From Candidatus Ribeiella danica (GTDB lineage Bacteria; Chloroflexota; Chloroflexia; Chloroflexales; Roseiflexaceae), in NCBI GenBank assembly GCA_016717335.1, contig JADKFS010000011.1, positions 62,001-126,000 of the forward strand: a stretch of DNA of 64,000 nucleotides, read 5' to 3'. Shown one piece after another: positions 19,677 through 30,400 of the stretch. The translations under genes were made by a program, and so were the position numbers. Below the pieces are notes generated by a model, which saw only the letters and a program-made list of their open reading frames with translations, made no database searches and had not been told where the DNA came from. Position 1 is the stretch's first letter. Each line of letters starts with the position of its first letter.

Positions 19677-21572
19677 ATGCGTCGCCGCGAGATAGTTTGG
19701 CTGTTGCTCTGGCTCGCGGCGGCGCTGCTGAGCGGGGCCGTCGCGCCCGGCCGCGCGCGCGCCCAGGACCAATCGCCGCTGACCCTCGACGTGCGCGCCG
19801 GCTACGAGGGCGCCTACCGGATCGGCGAGTGGTTCCCGGTCACGGTGGAGATCGGCAACGACGGCCCGGATATCTCCGCCGTGCTGGAGTGGAGCTTTCC
19901 GGGCCAGCCCGACGAGCAGGCGTTCCGCCAGGAGGTCGACCTGCCGCGCGGCTCGCGCAAGCGCGTGATGCTGCAGGTCGTCGCGCAGAGCTTCACGCGT
20001 AGCGGCCAGCTGCGCGTGCTGGCCGAACAGAACGTGCTGGCCAGCCAGGATCTCAGCCTCGATCCGCTCGACCAGGAGGTCTTCCTGGCGGCGGTGGTCA
20101 GCAGCAATCCGGCGCTGCTCAACAGCCTGGACGCGCTGCAGGTGGCCGGGTTTACCAGCGCGCACGTGCAGCACCTCCGCGCGACCGATCTGCCCGATCA
20201 TGTCGCGGGGCTCCGCGGCCTGAGCGCGCTGTTCCTCCACGATCTCGATAGCGCCGCGCTCAGCCCCGCGCAGCGCGATGCCCTGGACACCTGGGTCGGC
20301 CTGGGCGGGCAGCTGGTGGTGAGCGGCGGGGTCGGCGGGCAGAAGGTCGCCGCCGGCCTGGCCGACCTGCTGCCGGTGCAGGTGGGCGGCGCGCTGGCCC
20401 AGGGCGATCTCGCGCCGCTGGCCCGGCTGGCCGGCCCCGACGCCGGGGCGCTCACGGCCAGCGCGGCGCTGAGCCAGGCGCAGCCCCGCCCCGCCGCCGA
20501 GCAGCTGCCGCCCGACGCGCCGCTGCTGTTCCGCTGGCGCTACGGCGCCGGCCTGGTGACGTTCAGCGCGTTCGATCTGGTCAGCCTGCGCGAGTGGGCG
20601 GGCGAGCCGGCCCTGTGGTCTAGCGTGCTGGAGCGGCAGGCCGCGCCGCTGCTCGGCGCGCAGCTCACCGAGGTCGACCTGCTCGACGACGTGCTCAAGC
20701 TGCCGTCGCTGAGCCTGCCCTCCGCCGGCACGCTGCTGACCTTTCTGCTGGTGTACATCCTCGTGATCGGGCCGCTCAACTACATCCTGCTGCGCAGCCT
20801 GAGGCGGCTGGAGCTGGCCTGGGTGACGGTGCCGCTGATCGTGCTGCTGTTCGCGGGCGGGCTCTACGTGGCGGGTCGGGCGCTGCGCGGCGGTGCGGTG
20901 CAGCTCAGCCAGGCCGCGGTGGTGCAGGGCGCCGAGGGGCAGCCGCGCGGGGTCGCCACCGCGTTCATCGGCCTGTTCTCGCCCGGCCGGTCCACATATA
21001 CGGTCGGCTTCCCGGCCGACGCGCTGGTCAACAGCCCGGCCGCCCGCGCCTCCCTACGCGACCAGCCCGCCGCAGTCGTCGCCGGCCCGTCGGGCGCCCG
21101 ATCGGTCGCGCTCCAGGCCGACGTCGCGTCGGTGAGCAGCTTCGCGGCGCACTCGGCGATCGATCTGCCGATCAGCGTGCAGAGCAACCTGATCAGCGAT
21201 ACGGCCGGCCTGAGCGGCGAGGTGCGTAACGCCGGCGCAGGCGCGCTTGACGACGCGCTGATCGTGTACGGGAACACGTTCGCGCGGCTGGGATCGCTGG
21301 CGCCCGGCGCGAGCAAGCAGATCGCGCGCGGCGACCTGAAGAAGAGCTTCCCGCGCTCGGTCGATCTGCCGGAGGTCGACCAGTTCGACCGCCAGGCGAT
21401 GCTCAACGCGCTGTTCGACCGCGACCGGGCGCGCGCGGACGACGGCGTCTACCTGCTCGCATGGGCCAAGCAGCCGACGATCGGCATCACTGTCGACGGG
21501 CAGGCGGCGGCGCAGAGCGGACTGACTTTGTATGTCGTCCGGCTCGCATCGTTCCGGAACATGGGACGCTGA
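19677..21572 (+). CDS. Exported membrane protein with a glutamine-amidotransferase-like middle domain
   Basis: This 631-residue protein has a signal peptide (MRRREIVWLLLWLAAALLSG, cleavage near ARAQ), a beta-sandwich segment (about 35-120), and a domain that measures HDLDSAALSPAQRDAL and DTWVGLGGQLVVSGGVGG, like the GATase1-type fold in surface proteins. A membrane hairpin (about 365-440, LLTFLLVYILVIGPLNYILL) and a C-terminal beta domain follow. No catalytic Cys is evident. ATG 19677 is chosen because the signal peptide follows it; the ribosome site is poor. Function is unknown; a cell-envelope role is inferred. Confidence 0.8.
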   Translation: MRRREIVWLLLWLAAALLSGAVAPGRARAQDQSPLTLDVRAGYEGAYRIGEWFPVTVEIGNDGPDISAVLEWSFPGQPDEQAFRQEVDLPRGSRKRVMLQVVAQSFTRSGQLRVLAEQNVLASQDLSLDPLDQEVFLAAVVSSNPALLNSLDALQVAGFTSAHVQHLRATDLPDHVAGLRGLSALFLHDLDSAALSPAQRDALDTWVGLGGQLVVSGGVGGQKVAAGLADLLPVQVGGALAQGDLAPLARLAGPDAGALTASAALSQAQPRPAAEQLPPDAPLLFRWRYGAGLVTFSAFDLVSLREWAGEPALWSSVLERQAAPLLGAQLTEVDLLDDVLKLPSLSLPSAGTLLTFLLVYILVIGPLNYILLRSLRRLELAWVTVPLIVLLFAGGLYVAGRALRGGAVQLSQAAVVQGAEGQPRGVATAFIGLFSPGRSTYTVGFPADALVNSPAARASLRDQPAAVVAGPSGARSVALQADVASVSSFAAHSAIDLPISVQSNLISDTAGLSGEVRNAGAGALDDALIVYGNTFARLGSLAPGASKQIARGDLKKSFPRSVDLPEVDQFDRQAMLNALFDRDRARADDGVYLLAWAKQPTIGITVDGQAAAQSGLTLYVVRLASFRNMGR

Positions 21573-21588
21573 TTCGTGGCAAGGTGAC

Positions 21589-21690
21589 AAGGTGACAAGG
21601 TGACAAGGTGACAAGGTGACAAGGTGACGAATCTCACGACCCGAGCCACAAGTCCCAAGCCCCAAGCCCCAAGCCCCAAACCTCAAGCAG
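21589..21690 (+). repeat. Octamer and heptamer arrays before tilS
   Basis: GGTGACAA units (8 bp, about six copies, 21582-21630) give way to CCCAAGC/CCCCAAG heptamers (about 21650-21685). They separate the exported-protein gene from tilS. Confidence 0.85.
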
Positions 21691-21715
21691 GAGCGGCTCA
21701 ACACCGGTAGATCGT

Positions 21716-23203
21716 ATGACCGCTCTCATCACACAGGTTCGCGCGCTTGTCGCGGCGCAGCAGATGATTGCCCCCGGACCACCGATCGTGGTCGCGGTCT
21801 CAGGCGGGCCGGACTCGCTCTGCCTGCTGCACGTGCTGGCGGCGCTGCGCGAGGATCTGGGCGTCACGCTGCACGTGGCCCACCTGGACCATATGATCCG
21901 CGGCGCGGAGTCGGCCGCCGAGGCGGAGTTCGTGGCCGACCTGGCGCGGCGCTGGGGGCTGCCCGCGACGATCGCGTCCGCCGACGTGCCGGGGCTGGCG
22001 CGCGCGGCCGGCGCGAATCTGCACGCGGCGGCGCGCGATGCGCGCTACAGATTCCTGGCCCGCGTGGCGCACGCGTGCGGCGCGCAGGCGGTGGCCGTGG
22101 CACACCACGCCGACGACCAGGCCGAGACGGTGCTGATGCACCTGCTGCGCGGCGCCGGGCCGGAGGGGCTGCGCGGGATGCGCCCGGTCGTTCCATACGA
22201 TGAGTGGACGGCGGACCTGGAGACAAGCAGACAAGCAGACAAGGAGCAAGCGCAACGCGATCTCTCCCTGTCTCCCTGTCTCCTGGTCTCCCCATCTCTT
22301 ATCCGCCCGCTGCTACAGGTTACTCGCGCCGAGATTGAGAGCTACTGCGCCGCGCACGGCCTCGATCCGCGCCGCGACCCGAGCAACCAGGATCTGGCGG
22401 CCACGCGCAACCGCATCCGGCACGATCTGCTGCCCCGGCTGATCGAGTATAATCCGCATGTCGTCTCCGCGCTCGGCCGCACCGCCGCTATCTGCGCCGA
22501 GGAGCAATCCTTCGTCGACGCGGCGCTCGCCGCCGTGTGGGCGGCGCTGGCGCGCGAGCGCGAGGGCGGGGCCGACTTCGCCGGCGCGGCGTGGCGCGAG
22601 CTGCACCCCGCGCTGCAGCGGGCGGCCATCCGCCGGGCGCACGCGCGGCTGGGGCACGGCGCGACGCTCGGCATGGAGCATGTCGAGCAAGCTCGCGCCC
22701 TGATTGGTCGCGGGGTTGGTGGGCGGGCCGATCTGCCGGGCGGTGTGGCGCTCGTGGTCGGATACGACGGCTCGTTCACGCTTGGCGCGCCGCTTCACAT
22801 CGATAGTCCGCAGCTTGGCTCCGACAGCGTGCCGCTGCCGGCCGAAGGGCATGTCGACCTGGGCGAAGGCTGGGCGATCGAGGTGACTCGGCTGCCAGGC
22901 CCGCCGCCCCGGCCGGTCGATCGCTGGGAGGTCTACCTCGACGCCGCGGCGCTGGACCAGCCGCTGCTGGCGCGCCGGCGCCGGCCGGGCGATCGGCTGC
23001 GGCCAGCCGGCGGGCGCGGCGGCCGGCGCCTGCAGGACCTGCTGGTGGACGCGAAGCTGCCGCGCGCGCTGCGCGACGCCTGGCCAATCGTGGCCACGCC
23101 GTCCGCGATCGTCTGGGTCGCCGGGCTGCGTACGGCCGAGGGCGCCCTGGCAGGCCCACACAGCCGCGAGATAGTGAAGATCCGTTTCGTAAAAGATACG
23201 TAG
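21716..23203 (+). CDS. tilS: tRNA(Ile)-lysidine synthase
   Basis: This 495-residue enzyme attaches lysine to C34 of tRNA-Ile2 using ATP, allowing AUA decoding. The N-type ATP-pyrophosphatase P-loop is VSGGPDSLCLLHVL. HVAHLDHMIRG, VAHHADDQAETVLMHLLRG and GMRP follow. The C-terminal domain has RRRPGDRLRPAGGRG and KLPRALRD. A segment at about residues 166-195 (DLETSRQADKEQAQ, then Ser/Leu-rich) is translated from heptamer and octamer repeats inserted in the linker before the LLQVTRAEIE helix. The gene opens a tilS-hpt-ftsH series, an order conserved in many bacteria. Confidence 0.95.
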   Translation: MTALITQVRALVAAQQMIAPGPPIVVAVSGGPDSLCLLHVLAALREDLGVTLHVAHLDHMIRGAESAAEAEFVADLARRWGLPATIASADVPGLARAAGANLHAAARDARYRFLARVAHACGAQAVAVAHHADDQAETVLMHLLRGAGPEGLRGMRPVVPYDEWTADLETSRQADKEQAQRDLSLSPCLLVSPSLIRPLLQVTRAEIESYCAAHGLDPRRDPSNQDLAATRNRIRHDLLPRLIEYNPHVVSALGRTAAICAEEQSFVDAALAAVWAALAREREGGADFAGAAWRELHPALQRAAIRRAHARLGHGATLGMEHVEQARALIGRGVGGRADLPGGVALVVGYDGSFTLGAPLHIDSPQLGSDSVPLPAEGHVDLGEGWAIEVTRLPGPPPRPVDRWEVYLDAAALDQPLLARRRRPGDRLRPAGGRGGRRLQDLLVDAKLPRALRDAWPIVATPSAIVWVAGLRTAEGALAGPHSREIVKIRFVKDT

Positions 23204-23257
23204 CATGTTATAACGTTCCAACATCCCAACGTTCGAACGTTTCAATGGAGCACACAA

Positions 23258-23806
23258 ATGGGCATGGACGACGACATGGCCAAGATCCTGATAACCTCGG
23301 CCGAGATCCAGGCGCGGGTCAGCGAGATTGGCCAGCAGATCGCCCGGGACTACACGCCGCTTGGCGACCTGCTGCTGGTCGGGGTGCTCAAGGGCTGCAT
23401 GATCTTTATGGTCGACCTGGCGCGCGCGATCCCGTTCCCGCTGGCGATCGACTTTATCGCCACGTCGAGCTACGGCCACAGCACGCAGTCGAGCGGCGTG
23501 GTACGACTCTTGAAGGATCTCGACACAGATATCTCGGGCCGGCACGTCCTGATCGTCGAGGATATCATCGACAGCGGGCTGACGCTGGAGTACCTGCGCA
23601 GCCAGCTGCTGCGCCGCAACCCGGCCAGCCTGCGGATCTGCGCGCTGCTGAACAAGCCCGATCGCCGGATCGCCGACGTCCCGGTCGACTACCTTGGCTT
23701 CGACATCCCAAACGAGTTCGTCGTCGGCTATGGCCTGGACTACGGCGAGCGCTACCGCAACCTACCCTACATCGGCGTGCTGCGGCAGGAGATCTACGCG
23801 GAGTAG
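23258..23806 (+). CDS. hpt: Hypoxanthine phosphoribosyltransferase
   Basis: This 182-residue enzyme salvages hypoxanthine and guanine with PRPP. The PRPP-binding motif is VLIVEDIIDSGLT. It also has the early LVGVLKGCMIFMVDLA loop, the IDFIATSSYG region and the purine-binding PDRRIADVPVDYLGFDIPN. GGAG precedes ATG 23258 by 7-8 bases. It lies 54 bases after tilS, with a short run of CAACGTT-type heptamers between, and 260 bases before ftsH. Confidence 0.96.
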   Translation: MGMDDDMAKILITSAEIQARVSEIGQQIARDYTPLGDLLLVGVLKGCMIFMVDLARAIPFPLAIDFIATSSYGHSTQSSGVVRLLKDLDTDISGRHVLIVEDIIDSGLTLEYLRSQLLRRNPASLRICALLNKPDRRIADVPVDYLGFDIPNEFVVGYGLDYGERYRNLPYIGVLRQEIYAE

Positions 23807-23939
23807 GCCATCCGCAGCTTACAGCAGCTCATATTCCATTGCCTGCGCCGCCGACTGCCGACTGCCGGCTGAATGTTAACGTGGTATTAGAATCTACGAA
23901 AGGAGCGCAAGGTTGTCGTCGATCTGTGATCTCGTTACC

Positions 23940-23969
23940 TTGCCGGGGGCGGGGGCGGTTTGCTATAAT
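23940..23969 (+). promoter_or_regulatory. ftsH promoter
   Basis: TTGCCG (23940-23945), 18 bases, then TATAAT (23964-23969) preceded by TG (TGCTATAAT, perfect extended -10). It starts about 90 bases before the ftsH ATG. The rest of 23807-23939 holds CCGACTG heptamers and no gene. Confidence 0.75.
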
Positions 23970-24066
23970 GGCGCCACTACAAACGGGAGCGTCATTGTCT
24001 CTCGGTTTTCTCAACTATACCTTCTAGTGAGGAGCCTGGCTCCTGAGAGGGGAGCGGTACACAATT

Positions 24067-25968
<1,902 letters not shown>

Positions 25969-26010
25969 GGCATCGAGCGCGGAAGCGACGGAAGAGCGAA
26001 ACCCCCGGAA

Positions 26011-26046
26011 GGGAGCTGGACTACATTGTCCAGCTCCCTTTCATTA
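26011..26046 (+). terminator. Intrinsic terminator after ftsH
   Basis: GGGAGCTGGAC pairs with GTCCAGCTCCC around TACATT and is followed by TTTCATTATT. It is the cleanest gene-end terminator in the window that is not made of repeats. Confidence 0.85.
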
Positions 26047-26102
26047 TTCGCCGCAATACTCTCGGGTCTTCTGCTGCCACGGTTCCTCGTTCAAGCCGCC
26101 TG

Positions 26103-26111
26103 TGCTATAAT
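26103..26111 (+). promoter_or_regulatory. yebC extended -10 promoter
   Basis: TGCTATAAT, with only a weak TTCCTC -35 at 17 bases. It lies 38 bases before the ATG at 26149. Confidence 0.6.
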
Positions 26112-26148
26112 AGGCGCCAGTCGAACACACCCACAGGAGGCGCGCGTT

Positions 26149-26910
26149 ATGTCCGGCCACTCGAAATGGCATTCGATTCGCCGCTCAAAAGGCATTCTCG
26201 ACCAGAAGCGCGGGCAGCTCTTCACCAAGCTGGCGCGCGATATTACGATCGCGGCGCGCGAAGGCGGCGGCGGCGACCCCGAAGGGAACTTCCGCCTGCG
26301 GATCGCGGTCGACAAAGCTAAAAGCGGCAATATGCCGGCCGACAATATCCAGCGCGCGATCGATCGCGGGCTGGGCAAGGGCGGCGAGGCCAAGATCGAG
26401 GAGATCTACTACGAGGGCTACGCCCCTGGCGGGATCGCGCTGCTGATCGAGACGGCCACCGACAACCGGAACCGGACCAACTCCGAGGTCCGCGCGGCGC
26501 TATCCAAGGCCGGCGGCAACCCCGGCGAGCCGGGCTCGGTGGCCTGGATGTTCGAGCAGAAGGGCCTGATCACGATCGACCTGACTGCCAAGCGGCTCGA
26601 CCCCGACGAGGTGATGCTCCAGGCGATCGACGCGGGCGCCGACGACGTCGAGGTCGGCGAGGATGCGATCGAGGTCTACACCGAGTTTCACAGCCTCGCG
26701 GCGGTGCGCCAGAAGCTGCTCGCCGCCGGGCTGCCGCTGTCGGGCGCAGAGAAGACCATGCTCGCCAAGACGACGGTCCAGGCCCAAGACGACGAGGGGC
26801 TCAAGGCGATGCGGCTGATCGAGCGGCTCGAGGACCTCGACGACGTGCAGAAAGTCTACTGCAACCTCGAGGTCAGCGAGGAGCTGGCCGAGCGGTTCGC
26901 CAGCGAGTAG
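26149..26910 (+). CDS. YebC/PmpR (TACO1) family protein
   Basis: This 253-residue protein belongs to a family that acts as transcriptional regulator or as translation factor for proline stretches. The N terminus MSGHSKWHSIRRSKGILDQK is diagnostic, followed by FTKLARDITIAA, YEGYAPGGIALLIE and the GEPGSVAWMFEQKG hinge. The C terminus is acidic. AGGAGG is 8 bases before ATG 26149; longer open frame upstream is not coding. ruvC follows, and a yebC-ruvC pairing is common, although a repeat hairpin separates them here. Confidence 0.97.
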   Translation: MSGHSKWHSIRRSKGILDQKRGQLFTKLARDITIAAREGGGGDPEGNFRLRIAVDKAKSGNMPADNIQRAIDRGLGKGGEAKIEEIYYEGYAPGGIALLIETATDNRNRTNSEVRAALSKAGGNPGEPGSVAWMFEQKGLITIDLTAKRLDPDEVMLQAIDAGADDVEVGEDAIEVYTEFHSLAAVRQKLLAAGLPLSGAEKTMLAKTTVQAQDDEGLKAMRLIERLEDLDDVQKVYCNLEVSEELAERFASE

Positions 26911-26918
26911 CTTCGAAC

Positions 26919-26989
26919 GCTGAACGCTGAACGTTGAACAATGAAAGTGACTTTCGTTCAGCGTTCAGCATTTAGCGTTCAGCGTTTTT
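26919..26989 (+). repeat. Heptamer-built hairpin between yebC and ruvC
   Basis: AACGCTG units on the left and GTTCAGC units on the right form a 14-bp perfect stem (26919-26932 with 26956-26969). Further pairing to GCGTTCAGCG and a TTTTT run end at the ruvC ATG. It could terminate yebC transcription; if so ruvC would need read-through. Confidence 0.7.
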
Positions 26990-27487
26990 ATGAGAACAAT
27001 CGGCATCGACCCCGGCACCGCGATCATGGGCTGGGGCATTGTGGACGAGCAGGGCGGCGCGCTCAGCCTGGTGGCCTACGGCGCGCTGACGACGCCGGCC
27101 GGCATGCCCGCCCACGATCGGCTGGTCATCCTGTACACCGGCCTCCAGAAGCTGCTGGCCGAGCATCGCCCCGAGTCGGCCGCGATCGAGGAGCTGTTCT
27201 TCGGCAAGAACGTCAACACCGCGATCACGGTCGGGCAGGCGCGCGGCGTGGCGCTGCTGGCGCTGGCCCAGGCCGGCCTGCCCATTCACGAGTACAAGCC
27301 GACCGTGGTCAAGCAGGCGGTGGCCGGCTACGGCGGGGCCGACAAGAAGCAGATGCAGGAGATGGTCCGCATGACCCTGCGGCTCGCCAGCGCGCCCAAG
27401 CCGGACGACGCCGCCGACGCGATCGCGATCGCGATCTGCGACGCCTACACCGCGCCGATGCTGCGGCGCATCGCCGAGGCGGGCTGA
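26990..27487 (+). CDS. ruvC: Crossover junction endodeoxyribonuclease RuvC
   Basis: This 165-residue enzyme resolves Holliday junctions as a dimer. Catalytic acidic residues are visible: Asp in IGIDPGTAIMGWG, Glu in AAIEELFFGKNVNTA, and the C-terminal Asp pair in DDAADAIAIAICDAY. Length is normal. No ribosome site precedes the ATG because a repeat hairpin with a T run abuts it, so initiation may be weak or coupled. The 3' end overlaps the convergent BTAD regulator by 43 bases. ruvA and ruvB are not adjacent. Confidence 0.96.
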   Translation: MRTIGIDPGTAIMGWGIVDEQGGALSLVAYGALTTPAGMPAHDRLVILYTGLQKLLAEHRPESAAIEELFFGKNVNTAITVGQARGVALLALAQAGLPIHEYKPTVVKQAVAGYGGADKKQMQEMVRMTLRLASAPKPDDAADAIAIAICDAYTAPMLRRIAEAG

Positions 27488-30400
27488 GCGGCGCCGCGGG
27501 TCAGCACCGTCTCGCCGGCGGCGCGCAGCGCGGCGATGTCGCGATCGACCGTGCGCTCGGTCACACCCAAGGCCACCGCTAGGTCGCCGACGGTCGGCTC
27601 GGTGCCCTGCTCCAGCGCCTCGGTACACAGGCGCCGCAGGCGGATCTGCCGCTCGGCGACCTTGCCGCCCCGCAACCGGGCCTCCTCATCCTCGGCGCTC
27701 TCGATCGTCCAGATCACCTCGGCAAACTCGTCGGTGCGGAGCGGCCTGCCGCGCGGCACGCCCTGCCGCGGCAGGCGGACGCGCACCTGGCCCTGCTGCG
27801 GCCGGGCGCCCTGCCCCGCGGCGCGCTGCAGGTCGGCCAGGACCGTCTGCAGCAGCGTGGCCATACCGCAGCGCCGCGCGAGCGCCTGCGCCTGCAGCAG
27901 CAGCTGCGCTCCCTCGGCCGCGCGGCGGCGATCCAGTAGGTACGCGCCGTAGCGCGCGCAGGTCAGCGCCAGCTCGCTCTCGTAGCGCGCCGCCGCGAGC
28001 AGCTCGGCGCTGGTCTTGAAGCAGGTGTCCTCATCGGGCAGCGCCTCGGTCGGGGCCGGCAGCCGCCCGCCGGCGCCCGCCGCGCGCACCTGGCCGAGCA
28101 GCCGCAGCGCGACGCCCAGGTAGGGCTGCGAGCCGACCTCCTGCGCCAGGCCGACCGCCTCGGCGGCGGCCCGGTAGGCGCGATCGAGGTCGCCGCGGTC
28201 GAGCCACAGCTCGGCCAGCGCGATCAGCGCGCGCGGCTTCACCAGCCGATCGTCGGTCGCGCAGGCGGCCTGCAGATCGCGCAGCCCCTCGTCGTAGCGT
28301 TCGAGCGCGCGCAGCACCTGGCCGCGGTACATGCGGTTGACCTCGACCGCCGCGCTGATGCCGAGCTCGGCGCAGATCGCGATCGTCTCGTCCCAGGCGG
28401 CCAGCGAATCGGTCAGCCGGCCGACGGCGTAGAGGGCGACGCCGCGCAGGTACTGGCACTCGGCGATCGTGTAGCGCGCGTGGGTGCTGCGGAAGAACGG
28501 CAGCACCGCGTCGCACGCACGCAGGACCTCGTCGAAGGCGCCGCGCAGCAGGTGCACATTTGCGAGCGAGACGCGGCAGAGGCGCTCGTGGTAGTCGTCG
28601 CCGAGCGTGCGGTAGATCGACAGCGCCCGCTCCAGGTTTTCGACCACGCGGTCGGTCACGCCCTCCTGACGCCGCCAGGTCCAGGCCAGCAGCTCCAGGC
28701 AGCGCGCTTGGCCGCCTTGCGAGTCGACTGCCTCGTACAGCTCGAGCGCCTGCTGCAGGTAGGTCAAGGCCTCGGCGTAGGCGTTCATGTGGTAGCTGGT
28801 CTGGCCAGCGTGGTAGCAGGTGTCGGCGCGGTCCTGCAGGCGCGGGCTTGCGTCGGCGAGCGCCATGGCGCGCCGGCTGGCGGTGCGGGCGCTGTCGTAC
28901 TCGTTGGTCAGCCCGTATACGAAGCACAGGCCGTTGAGCGCCTGGATCTGGGCGCTCCGCCCGGCGTTCGAGCTGCCCGCGCCGTTCGATTCGGCGAGTC
29001 TCAGAGCCTGCTCGTAGGCGCCGATCGCTTTGGCGTAGTGGCTCAGCAGCGCGAAGACCTCGCCGCGCTTGAGGTGGATGGCCCGGCGCGTGTCGGCCTC
29101 GCCCGCGCCGCCGCTGGCCGCCAGCTGCCCTGCGGCGGCGAGCGCCTGGTCGTAGCAGCGCAGCGCGTCGCGGTAGGCGCAGATCACCCGGGCGCGGTCG
29201 CCGGCCTGAACCAGGTGCGGGATGGCTTTCTGCCACGCGCCCGCCAGGTACAGGTGCTGGGCCAGCGCCTCGACGCGGGCGTAGTGCTCCTGCTCGAGCA
29301 CCGCGGCGGCGCGCAGGTGCAGCTCGCGGCGGTCCGGCTCGCTCAGCTCGCCGTAGATCACCTCGCGCAGCGTCTCGTGGCCGAAGCGGTAGCCGGCGTC
29401 GTCTTCGACCAGGAACTGGCGGCGCAGCAGCTGGTCGGTGACCAGCGCTTGAACGTTGGAACGCTCTAACGTTTGAGCATCTGAGCGTTGGGCGTCAGCT
29501 GCTGCCGTTTGCTCTGTCTCACCTGTCATCCGCGCCAGTGTCGAAGGCGAGAAGGTGGTGCCAAGAACGGCGGCGGCGTCGAGCGTCTCGCGCGCGGAGG
29601 GCGGCAGCTCGCGCAGGCGCTCGTCGATCGCCTGGCGCAGCTCGACCGGCAGATCGAGCTCGTGGTAGTCCGTGTCCGGCGTGTCCCACGGCGTGCGCCA
29701 GACGCCCCGCTCATCGCGCGTCAGGCGGCCCTGCTCGTTCAGCGCGCGCAGGGTCTCGAGGATGAAGAACGGGTTGCCGCCGGTGGCCGCGGCCAGGCGG
29801 GCGCTGAAGCGCGGCGCGGGGTTGGGCATCCGCAGGGCGCGGCGCACCAGGTTGGTGCACTCCTCGGCGCTCATGCCGTGCAGCTCGACCCGCCGCAGCA
29901 GCCCGGCCCGGTCGAAGCGCAGCAGCGCATCCCAGACGCCGGCGCGGCGCTGGATCTCGTCGGCGCGCCCGCTGACGACCAGCAGCACCGGGGCGGCGCG
30001 CAGCTGGGGCAGCAGCGCCGCCAGCGCCGCCAGCGCCGCCTCGTCGAACCAGTGCAAGTCCTCCAGGATCAGGATCTGCGGGGCGACCTGGCCGAGCGCA
30101 AGCAGCACGTCGGTGAGCGCGGCGTGCAGGCTGGCGATCTGCGTGTGGCCGGGCTGGGGCGCCAGCAGCGACAGCTCGGGCAGCCGCTCGGCCAGGCGCG
30201 GCAGCAGCGGGAGGAGTGAGATCATCGTGTGCGCGGGCAGCAGGTCGGCGACCTGGCGCGCGCGCAGCGGAGTGAGCGCCTGCTCCAGCGCCTCGCGCAG
30301 CGGGCCAAACGGCAGCGCCTGGGCATCCTCGCGCGCGCCTCCCCAGCTCACCTGCGCGCCGCGCCACTCGGCGCCCGTCGCCACCTCGCGCAGCAGCCGG